A DNA stretch of 64,000 nucleotides from Niastella sp966212235. Its GTDB lineage: Bacteria > Bacteroidota > Bacteroidia > Chitinophagales > Chitinophagaceae. The notes below the pieces were generated by a model that was not told the origin of the DNA, did no database searches, and saw only the letters and a program-made list of their open reading frames with translations. Positions 54,601 to 62,015 of this stretch are shown piece after piece. The stretch lies in assembly GCA_966212235.1 (NCBI GenBank), contig CBIHPP010000013.1:1-64000 (forward strand). The letters are read 5' to 3'. The translations under genes and the position numbers were made by a program. The stretch's first letter is position 1, and the number at the start of each line of letters is the position of its first letter.

Positions 54601-57600
54601 ACATCTGGTTCTCCAATTACAGGTCCGTTAGGAACAGGTAAAATTATAATGAACGGAGGCGCTTTATGGTCTGGTGATAGCGCAGCAACCATATACAACG
54701 ATATTGAGGTGACTGCAGGTATTAGAAGTTATCTTACCCAATCTACCAATGCGATTACGCTGTATGGCCGCATTACCGGAAGCGGAACCTTGTGGGAAGA
54801 CGGTAATGATTATCCGGGTGTCAATCTTTGGGGCGATAACAGCGGCTTTACAGGAACATTTGTAGCGGCGCTGCGCAGCGGAAAGAACCGGGTTCGCTTT
54901 TCCGTTCCGGAAGCGGGCAGTGCCAATGCTTTTTGGAATCTTGATGCAAATGGAATTGATTGCATAGGCATAGGTTTCAAAACAGGTACGCTTCACTTTG
55001 GAGCGCTTACTGGCCGCGGATATATTCGTAATGATGCTGGCGGCACGCCAACGATCAGTATTGGCGCATTGAATCAGTCAACATGGTTTAACGGTACCCT
55101 GGCTAACTATTTTGATGTAGTGAAAGTTGGTACCGGAACGCTATCATTTGGAGGTAATCATACCTATGGGGGAACGACAACTATCAAAAACGGTACATTC
55201 CTTTTAATTAATAGTTCAACCAATGGTGCTTTTGCAAGCCCCATCATAGACAGTAGCGGTACATTTGGCGGTACCGGTTTGAGTCAGGCTTCCGCAACCA
55301 TTGGTACGGGCAGCGCTGCAAATGCTTACCTGGCGCCCGGCAATGGTGGCATTGGTACGCTGGCTGTTGCTGGTCTCACCATGAACAGCAATGCAGCCTA
55401 CAACCTGGAAGTAAGCAGCAAAAATGGAACTGCTGATAAAATGAAAGCCTCAGGCGTTAGCCTGGTGGGTAATCCTGTATTGTCTATTACCGATATTGAT
55501 ACAGGTGCACTGGCATTTGGGACCAACTTTACGATTCTCGAAAACACCGGCGCAAATGCTATATCAGGCACTTTCAAAGACCGGCCTGAAATGAGCATCG
55601 TTAAACTGGGTAGTTACGATTTGCGAATTACATACAAAGGCGGAGATGGTAATGATGTTGTGTTGATGGACGATCGTGCCACACCAGTGATCATCACCAG
55701 CGCCAAAGCTGATACGGCTCTTGTAGGAAGGGCCTATCAATACACTATAACCGGTATTAAGTCACCTACCTATTTTCATGCATCCGCATTGCCTTCTGGA
55801 TTAACTGTTGATACAACAACAGGTGTTATATCCGGTACACCGGATGTATATGGCAATTTTAATGTGGTTTTACAGGCAGCGAACGATACCCTGTCAGGAA
55901 CCGATACACTTCGCCTGGTGGTGTTGAACAATGTAACCAGCAACGTGGCAGTGGCTGAAGGGGATGCCAGGGTAGTGGTGGAATGGAATTCTATATTGAA
56001 TTTCACCTACAAGGTAAAACGTGCTGCGGCTGCGGCTGGTCCATTTACAGTCATTGCCACTACCAGCACGGCAAAATATACAGATTCACTGCTCTCCAAT
56101 GGTACTACTTACTATTATACGGTGACTGCCGTCGATGGCAGCACAGTATATCCTGAAAGTGCTCCGGTGGCCGCTACGCCTAAATTAGGTCAATGGGGTT
56201 ACTGGAAGTTCAATGAAGCCAGTGGTACAAAAGCCTTTGATGTTTGGGGAGCCAATCATGGTGTATTACAGGCTGCAGCCGGCCGTGATACAGGTTTTGT
56301 TTCCAATGGTTTAAAACTTAATGGTTCGGGCACTTCGTATGCCTTGCTGCCCAATGGTATTTTCAGTTCGCTGAATGATTTTACCGCCATGGCCTGGATA
56401 AAACCAAAATCCTTGTCTACATGGATGCGTGTATTCGACTTTGGCAGCAGCACCAACCAGTATTTCTTCTTAACGCCACAGGCAGCAGTGACCTCAGATG
56501 GTAAACAGACCATTCGCTATGCGATCAAAAATAACGGCACCGAACAGGGATTGAATGTCACGTCTGCTATACCATTGAATGACTGGACGCATTTGGCCGT
56601 AACGCAATCCGGCAATACCTGCACCATTTATATCAACGGGGTAGCGGTTATTTCGGGCACAATTACAATAAAGCCATCCAATCTTGGGAGTACTACCCAA
56701 AACTACGTGGGTAAATCACAGTGGTCAGACCCGTTGTACAATGGGATCATCGATGAGTTGAAAGTATACAACAGGGCCCTGAACAAAACAGAGCTTAATA
56801 CTTCGGCTGGAATTTTTGCTGATACGGCCATGAAGGGGAAACCTTACAATTACACGGTTGTTTCACCCGTTTCATCACCCACTCAATTCGTGGCTACAGG
56901 ATTGCCTGCCGGTTTCACCATGGACGCCGGTTCGGGTGAAATATCAGGTACAACTGATACTACAGGCTATTTTAAAGTGGTTGTTACTGTTTCCAATGGC
57001 GCTACTACAGGCATTAGTACTATTTATCTTGAAGTATTGAATAATGTGTTGAAAGATGTGCTGGTAGCAGCAGGTGATAGCAAAGCAATAGTTGAATGGA
57101 ACCCATTGACTGGTCTCACCTATTCGGTGTACCGTTCTACATCAGCTAATGATTCGTTTAATGTAGTGGGCTCTACCACCGCTACACAATACGTCGACAA
57201 TGGGGTTACCAATGGTACTACTTACTATTACAAGGTGGTGGCCAAAGACTCTGTTGCAGAATATGCCACAAGCAATATCATGGCAGGTACGCCCGGTGTG
57301 GGACAATGGGATTATTGGAAATTCAATGACAGCACCGGCACAAGAGCAGTTGATTCCTGGGGTGCGCGTCATGGTACACTTACAGGCGGTGCCAGCTTCA
57401 CCACAGGTCTTCAAGGCAAGGCTGTGCAATTAAATGGCAGCAATGGATATGTTGCACTTCCGGCGGGCATAATGAGCTCAGTGAATGACTTCACGATTGC
57501 CGGCTGGGTAAAGCTTACTGCGAGTTCAACATGGGCAAGACTTTTCGATTTTGGTACGGGTGCTACTAACTACATGTTCTTATCTCCTGTAAGTGGAAGC

Positions 57601-60258
57601 AATACGGTTCGGTATGCTATTAAAGTGAATGGAGGAGGGGAGCAGCAGATCAACAGCACCGGGCCACTGCCGGCCGGCGAATGGCACCACGTGGCAGTTA
57701 CTTTATCCGGTTTGGTAGGTACGCTTTATATTGATGGGGTAGCAGCGGGTACCAACAGCAATATGGGCAATAAACCATCAGCCCTGGGTACTACTAACTT
57801 AAATTATATCGGCAAATCGCAGTTCGGTAGCGATGCCTATTTGAATTCGATCGTAGATGAATTCAGGATCTATAACAGGGCGCTCACTGCAACCGAACTG
57901 AAAACGGTGTACAGCGAGTTTGCACCACCGTTGGCGCCAACGAACCTGGTGGTTACTGCCAGCAATAACCAACCGGCTTTAAACTGGACTGCATCCAGTG
58001 GCGCAACCAGCTATCATGTGAAACGGGCAGGTACATTGGCCGGTCCTTACACAACGATTGCTACGGTAACTTCCGCAAGTTATACCGATACATTGGCTGC
58101 TAACTGCGCTACTTACTTCTACGTAGTATCGGCCAGCAACAGCAATGGAGAAAGTGGCCATTCTGTTATAGGAACATTAGCAGGTAAGAAGCTAACGGGT
58201 ACAGTTGTTGGAACGGATGGTTCGTTTAACAACAATGGTAACACAAAGGCTAAGGCAGTAGATGGTAACCTGGGTACTTATTTTGATGGCCCCGCGGCAA
58301 ACGGCGTATGGGTAGGCTATGATCTGGGCGCAGACAGTACACAGGTTGTTTACAAAATACGTTATGCACCCCGGGCAGGCTTTGGGTCACGTATGACAGG
58401 AGGTGTTTTCCAGGGTTCCAATGTTGCCAGTTTCAGTACGGCAACCACGCTCTTTACCATTGCAGCAACGCCTGCAGATGGCGTTTATACAGAAAAATCC
58501 ATTACAAGCACTGCTGCTTACCGTTATATTCGGTATCTGGCCCCAAATGCCGGCTATGGAAATGTTGCCGAAGTTGAATTCTATGGAATACCTGCTGCTG
58601 CCGTACCGCAAATAACAAGCAAAGCGGGAACGAAAAACCTTTCGTATGGAGCAGCGTTCAGTTATACCATTCCGGCTACCAATGCGAACAATTTCAGTGC
58701 AACGGGTCTTCCGAATGGATTAAGTCTGGATGCGTGTACAGGCGTGATCTCGGGTACATTGAACGCAGCAGGAACATTCCCGGTTATCCTAATCGCCTCC
58801 AGCACGCTTGGTTCAGCAAAGGATACCATGCAGTTGATCATCAAAAAAGATCAAACCATTACGTTCAATGCCCTGCCGCAAAAGAAATCGGGCGATGCTG
58901 ATTTCGATGCAGGCGCTGTGGCTTCCTCTGGCTTGCCGGTAAGCTATAGCAGTTCTGATACATCGGTAGCAAGGATTTTGAACGGTCTTGTTCATATTTC
59001 GGGCAGAGGTACAACAACGATCATAGCTTCACAAAGCGGAGATTCTATTTACAAAGCTGCAACTGCGGTGATACAGCAGCTTGTAGTATATCAATTACCA
59101 ACGGTAAAAACACAGAACATTCAGGTGGCTCTTGATGAAAGTGGGAATGCAACGATCACGCCACAGGATGTAGATAATGGTTCGGTGGGCTATTCAGGTG
59201 CATTGACATTAACTTTGGATAGAACCAACTTCACTTGTGCTGATATCAGTTCACCGGTTGCCGTAACGCTTACAGCAACAGATGCAGATGGACATACTGA
59301 TTCTGCAACTGCACAGGTAACAGTGATAGACAATACAACACCCATTGTAACCGCAACACAGGATCTCTTTTTCTGTTATAACAATGGAGGTACATACACT
59401 GTTCCTTCTTTAACTGCAACAGATAATTGCGGAGTGGCTTCGATAAACTATGTGGTAAGTGGTGCTACAACCCGTAGCGGCACAGGAACCAATGCGAGTG
59501 GAGCTTTCAATGCCGGCGTGTCGATCATTGCATGGAAAGTGATCGATGTTCATGGAAATGAATCTACAGACACCACAAAGGTGACGGTAAATGGGACTCT
59601 GAATGCTGTTATTCCCAATGTATATGCTTTGAATTCGGCAACAGACGCAATGAATACCATATATATTGGTTATGGACCTGCATCTCTTACTATTACCGCT
59701 ACGCCCCAGGGAGGTACATCTCCATACAGCTATATCTGGAATTCAGGTGCGGCAACGGCATCCGTTAGCGTGAACGCGGCTGGAACCTATGCGGTAACTG
59801 TTACAGACAGTAAAGGTTGTACTACCACTGCATCTATAGAAATGAAGATACTCGATGTACGGTGTGGTAACAATAATACAAAAGTGAAAATCTGTCATAA
59901 CAGTAAGACGATTTGCATTTCGCCCGACGCTGTGCAGGATCATTTGAATCATGGTGATCATTTAGGTGACTGCACCGAAGGCGCCCGCCTGGCAGATGGT
60001 ACAACAGCAAGCAATGACAATGCGGCTGCGATCGCTGTATATCCAAATCCGGTCAATGAAATGCTCACTATTAAGTTAGGAGCTTTGAACACCGGTGCGG
60101 TGGTGCAGCTTTACAACGCCAGTGGTGTATTGGTTAAAACAGAAAGACTGATAACCAGCACTACCTTGCTCTCTGTAAAAACATTGCCCGCAGGTGTTTA
60201 TTATATAAGAATAAAGAATGGCGAAATTGCCAGTATGCACAAAATAGTCAGGCTTTAG
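51682..60258 (+). CDS. Giant multidomain secreted protein: alginate-lyase-like domain, adhesin repeats, LamG and type IX sorting signal
   Basis: A 2858-residue protein and last gene of the second locus. Signal peptide to ~36 (NAMAQ). Residues ~37-390 form an (alpha/alpha) toroid like alginate/glucuronan lyases (PF05426): NESMLDIGDQVQYWATGADI, GEVGDAGRDDHW and AYKQGIDMYEELDKRVL. Then: DUF1349-like sandwich (~395-560), putative Ig (He_PIG), two FN3, autotransporter-type beta-helix repeats (~825-1320, NTYSGNTILTGA, GGTTTIKNGTFLL), a duplicated He_PIG-FN3-LamG block (~1330-1706 and ~1707-2074), FN3, discoidin-like domain (~2169-2306), further Ig/HYR-like domains, a SprB-like repeat, a Cys/His motif (~2730-2760) and a C-terminal type IX sorting domain (VYPNPVNEMLTIKLG). 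Probably a cell-surface or released lyase. Substrate unknown; uronic-acid glycans are the family norm. Confidence 0.85.
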   Translation: MSMRFFMHAILQKTKMLSCLWVTGFTLLVSINAMAQRFVHPGIPFTKYDLDQLKANITKEPWLTAYNAFKNDYRSQLSYTGSPQATVTRAPNLNNTVWINDMIAVHHLAFMWIFTGDSAYARRGTNLLDAWAVTNTVWGGNESMLDIGDQVQYWATGADILRGTFPGWTDSNTVHVKNYFANVLYPTAYVPYPLRDANKGALQLKIALAAAAFLDDATKFNQAIDVYRMDAGGGMRNSLTNGEVGDAGRDDHWRVQAAALVWGAEVAYKQGIDMYEELDKRVLAIGELYNKYSFVGDTMTYIPMGGYASFWTNWGIPTGLKQGDYTNILHGAYKLRKGIATPYNDMMRAALMQTGTSYYTPAGGDFLYLKSSDTSTATALAPIYYPADHVQPVTNLTNVDIGNPGIAGSASYSNGVWTVNAAGNSTSSAFNYSFKKMSGDAGLVVKVNSMSLSSSGCGVMIRQSLAPGSTFYDIYLAATGGVGRHWQPKAPWWLKIERVGNRIFTYHSPDGVNWTGLGCWYSPSGYTSDLYYGFYTLSNNTSALNTAAFTNVGFSQAAPAGSPEISSATSVTATVGSPFNYTITANGSPATYNASGLPVGLSINTATGVISGTPANLGQSEITLAATNGSGTGTATLILNVIGNSAPAVPDSLVRTVVNTTQIKLTWKSSTNATSYSVKRSLTPGGPYTAIQTGINITSFTDAAPVPEVNNYYVVTALTGTLESGTSNEVFAAVPPAIPGKPVVTSKNGQIDLTWGAANGAASYKVKRSLVTGGPYTVIAQVSANSYADSNVTNGTGYYYVVSSLGSTSESANSLESFGVPGSNAATWSADPNSEVWSEAGNWMENSVPQSPAILTFRSTVDSVLTNDLTNLEVSRMLFDTTASAYTINGNSFTLKTDLVNTSSNTQTITTPITINNQVNVTAGSLIKFTGVLSGSGGLTKNGSGVLHLSGQNTYSGNTILTGAVAIAGTGTGTSGSPITGPLGTGKIIMNGGALWSGDSAATIYNDIEVTAGIRSYLTQSTNAITLYGRITGSGTLWEDGNDYPGVNLWGDNSGFTGTFVAALRSGKNRVRFSVPEAGSANAFWNLDANGIDCIGIGFKTGTLHFGALTGRGYIRNDAGGTPTISIGALNQSTWFNGTLANYFDVVKVGTGTLSFGGNHTYGGTTTIKNGTFLLINSSTNGAFASPIIDSSGTFGGTGLSQASATIGTGSAANAYLAPGNGGIGTLAVAGLTMNSNAAYNLEVSSKNGTADKMKASGVSLVGNPVLSITDIDTGALAFGTNFTILENTGANAISGTFKDRPEMSIVKLGSYDLRITYKGGDGNDVVLMDDRATPVIITSAKADTALVGRAYQYTITGIKSPTYFHASALPSGLTVDTTTGVISGTPDVYGNFNVVLQAANDTLSGTDTLRLVVLNNVTSNVAVAEGDARVVVEWNSILNFTYKVKRAAAAAGPFTVIATTSTAKYTDSLLSNGTTYYYTVTAVDGSTVYPESAPVAATPKLGQWGYWKFNEASGTKAFDVWGANHGVLQAAAGRDTGFVSNGLKLNGSGTSYALLPNGIFSSLNDFTAMAWIKPKSLSTWMRVFDFGSSTNQYFFLTPQAAVTSDGKQTIRYAIKNNGTEQGLNVTSAIPLNDWTHLAVTQSGNTCTIYINGVAVISGTITIKPSNLGSTTQNYVGKSQWSDPLYNGIIDELKVYNRALNKTELNTSAGIFADTAMKGKPYNYTVVSPVSSPTQFVATGLPAGFTMDAGSGEISGTTDTTGYFKVVVTVSNGATTGISTIYLEVLNNVLKDVLVAAGDSKAIVEWNPLTGLTYSVYRSTSANDSFNVVGSTTATQYVDNGVTNGTTYYYKVVAKDSVAEYATSNIMAGTPGVGQWDYWKFNDSTGTRAVDSWGARHGTLTGGASFTTGLQGKAVQLNGSNGYVALPAGIMSSVNDFTIAGWVKLTASSTWARLFDFGTGATNYMFLSPVSGSNTVRYAIKVNGGGEQQINSTGPLPAGEWHHVAVTLSGLVGTLYIDGVAAGTNSNMGNKPSALGTTNLNYIGKSQFGSDAYLNSIVDEFRIYNRALTATELKTVYSEFAPPLAPTNLVVTASNNQPALNWTASSGATSYHVKRAGTLAGPYTTIATVTSASYTDTLAANCATYFYVVSASNSNGESGHSVIGTLAGKKLTGTVVGTDGSFNNNGNTKAKAVDGNLGTYFDGPAANGVWVGYDLGADSTQVVYKIRYAPRAGFGSRMTGGVFQGSNVASFSTATTLFTIAATPADGVYTEKSITSTAAYRYIRYLAPNAGYGNVAEVEFYGIPAAAVPQITSKAGTKNLSYGAAFSYTIPATNANNFSATGLPNGLSLDACTGVISGTLNAAGTFPVILIASSTLGSAKDTMQLIIKKDQTITFNALPQKKSGDADFDAGAVASSGLPVSYSSSDTSVARILNGLVHISGRGTTTIIASQSGDSIYKAATAVIQQLVVYQLPTVKTQNIQVALDESGNATITPQDVDNGSVGYSGALTLTLDRTNFTCADISSPVAVTLTATDADGHTDSATAQVTVIDNTTPIVTATQDLFFCYNNGGTYTVPSLTATDNCGVASINYVVSGATTRSGTGTNASGAFNAGVSIIAWKVIDVHGNESTDTTKVTVNGTLNAVIPNVYALNSATDAMNTIYIGYGPASLTITATPQGGTSPYSYIWNSGAATASVSVNAAGTYAVTVTDSKGCTTTASIEMKILDVRCGNNNTKVKICHNSKTICISPDAVQDHLNHGDHLGDCTEGARLADGTTASNDNAAAIAVYPNPVNEMLTIKLGALNTGAVVQLYNASGVLVKTERLITSTTLLSVKTLPAGVYYIRIKNGEIASMHKIVRL

Positions 60259-60289
60259 GTAGTTGTTTTTTAGTGTTCGCTTTAAAAAT

Positions 60290-60327
60290 AAAGAGGTCGT
60301 CAAAGTATCTTTGGCGGCCTCTTTTTT
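60290..60327 (+). terminator. Rho-independent terminator of the second polysaccharide locus
   Basis: AAAGAGGTCGTCAAAG (60290-60305) pairs with CTTTGGCGGCCTCTTT (60309-60324) with two G-U pairs, a 3-base loop and a T-run. It lies 32 bases after the giant gene. Confidence 0.9.
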
Positions 60328-60510
60328 GACTTTGGCAAGTGTGGCATTGGCTGGTAGGATGAGTATGTGTCAGTCTGAGTGCATGATTCGAGAGATGCTT
60401 AACAAAATTTAGATACAATCCTTAACTGTTTTGATTTTAAGAAAAAAGTTTGTAAAATTGCAACATATTGAAGATGATTTGAAGTCTTCTACGTCTTCCG
60501 TGACGATGAA

Positions 60511-60576
60511 ATAGCAACGTTTTGCTATTGAAAAAACGGCATAATAATTAAATAATTATAATTATGCAGTTTTTTC
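60511..60576. other. Two adjacent hairpins in the leader region of the monooxygenase gene
   Basis: ATAGCAA/TTGCTAT (60511-60517, 60523-60529) is followed at once by GAAAAAAC/GTTTTTTC (60530-60537, 60569-60576), whose inner arms (GCATAATAATT and AATTATAATTATGC) also pair almost completely. The rest of 60328-60687 is AT-rich and shows no coding sequence. It could be a terminator pair or leader structure; no known riboswitch is recognised. Confidence 0.45.
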
Positions 60577-60687
60577 GATTTACCACCTTAAAGCAAAAAA
60601 TACCTCCCTGATTTCAGTTCTCCATCTTGTCTGATCTTTTATTAATCACCAGTTATTTGTTTGCAATCATTTAAAGTTATAATTAAA

Positions 60688-61899
60688 ATGAAAGTTATCA
60701 TTATTGGAGCTGGAATAGGAGGCTTATGCCTTGCTCAATTTTTAAAGAAGAATAATATTGAAGTTCAGGTATTTGAAAGAGATGCATCTCCATGGGACAG
60801 AAAACAGGGATATCGCTTACATCTTGATGCTGATGGAATCGACGCTATCAAAAAATCTGTGCCTGCCTCATTATATCAGTTATTTGAGCTTACTTCAACT
60901 AATGCACTTTGTTATACGACCATATTGAATACAGACTTTTCTTTAAACAGAAGGTTTGCTATTGATGAGTATAGTAAAACCCAACATCATGTTGAATCAG
61001 GCATAGCCAGGCACTTAAATGTGAATAGAGCTACACTTAGGGAAATACTGATGGTTGGATTGGAAGAAGTAATAAATTATGGTGCTAAATTCAGTTATTA
61101 TGAAAGTGATAATAACAGTGTTAAGGCATATTTTGAGGATGGTCAAATTGCAGAGGGTACAATGCTGGTTGGTGCGGATGGAGCTAGTTCAGTTGTTCGC
61201 AGGCAAAGAACCCCAGAAGCAAAAATGATGGATTCCGGCGCCAGGGCAATATATGGAAGAATAAGGTTGGATGAGGCAAAAAGGGTATTACCTCAACTTT
61301 GTGTAGCTGATGTTTTTACCGCTGCATCCGATTCAAAAAAACTCATTCTTGGTGTAGGGCCGGTTATTTTTCCAGTCAGACCTGAACTGGCGCCTCAGGC
61401 ATTAGGTATAAATGCCACATTACAGGAGCAACCCGATTATGTAGGTTGTATTATTTCTGGAAGAAAAGAATATTTTGAAAATAATGATATTGACAACCGT
61501 AATAAATCAAGCGATGAGTTACAAAAAATGGCTGTTGAGCTTTTGAAAGATTGGCCAGGCAATGCTTATCAGGCTCCGGAGGTTGCGGAAAAAGGTTCAT
61601 TTTTTTATATAGAGATGAATTCCTGTATCCCTTTTAACCTTATACCACATCCTACTGTTACGCTACTCGGAGATGCCATTCATACAATGACTCCCAGTTT
61701 AGGAAGAGGAGCGAATGTGGCTTTACGAGATGCTGCTTTGCTTGGAATGGCAATTATGAATGCTGCAAACACGAGTAAACCTATGTTTGAATCTATTAGG
61801 GATTATGAAAAGGAAATGACTCAATATGGTTTTGGTGTTGTCAGACACTCAGCTGAAATGGGCGCCAAACTTTTAGGCCAGGACCCGCTGCCAAATTGA
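60688..61899 (+). CDS. FAD-dependent monooxygenase (PHBH/TetX-like fold)
   Basis: A 403-residue cytoplasmic flavoprotein starting at the ATG at 60688 (a TTG at 60661 gives nine extra residues). It shows the dinucleotide-binding MKVIIIGAGIGGLCLAQFL with GxGxxG, an ERD segment (VFERDASPW), the middle DG motif (GTMLVGADGASSVVRRQ) and the FAD-binding VTLLGDAIHTMTPSLGRGAN with DAALL. These fit class A aromatic hydroxylases including antibiotic-modifying enzymes, but the substrate cannot be told. It is visibly more AT-rich than its neighbours (one sampled 60-base line, 61081-61140, is 30% G+C; a SusC 1 line, 16501-16560, is 55%). It stands alone between two terminators, which suggests separate origin. 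Confidence 0.88.
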   Translation: MKVIIIGAGIGGLCLAQFLKKNNIEVQVFERDASPWDRKQGYRLHLDADGIDAIKKSVPASLYQLFELTSTNALCYTTILNTDFSLNRRFAIDEYSKTQHHVESGIARHLNVNRATLREILMVGLEEVINYGAKFSYYESDNNSVKAYFEDGQIAEGTMLVGADGASSVVRRQRTPEAKMMDSGARAIYGRIRLDEAKRVLPQLCVADVFTAASDSKKLILGVGPVIFPVRPELAPQALGINATLQEQPDYVGCIISGRKEYFENNDIDNRNKSSDELQKMAVELLKDWPGNAYQAPEVAEKGSFFYIEMNSCIPFNLIPHPTVTLLGDAIHTMTPSLGRGANVALRDAALLGMAIMNAANTSKPMFESIRDYEKEMTQYGFGVVRHSAEMGAKLLGQDPLPN

Positions 61900-61957
61900 T
61901 TATCAATTAGTAATTTTTAATTAAGGATTATACTTATCGACTTAAAACTATTAAATA

Positions 61958-61995
61958 AAAGAGGGTTGTCCCTGATTTTCGGAACAACCCTCTTT
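61958..61995. terminator. Bidirectional terminator between the monooxygenase and the M36 peptidase
   Basis: AAAGAGGGTTGT (61958-61969) and ACAACCCTCTTT (61984-61995) form a perfect 12-bp stem with A/T flanks on both sides, serving both convergent genes. Confidence 0.9.
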
Positions 61996-62015
61996 GTTAT
62001 ATTGACCATTATTGT

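Noticed and set aside
53340..59830. Repeats in the giant gene as a CRISPR array or minisatellite
   Set aside because: The repeats are degenerate protein-domain repeats of 80-370 residues in one open frame, without short identical repeats or uniform spacers.
60688..61899. Monooxygenase as a tetracycline-inactivating TetX
   Set aside because: The fold and FAD motifs agree, but they are shared by hundreds of class A monooxygenases and no substrate-site residues could be matched with confidence.
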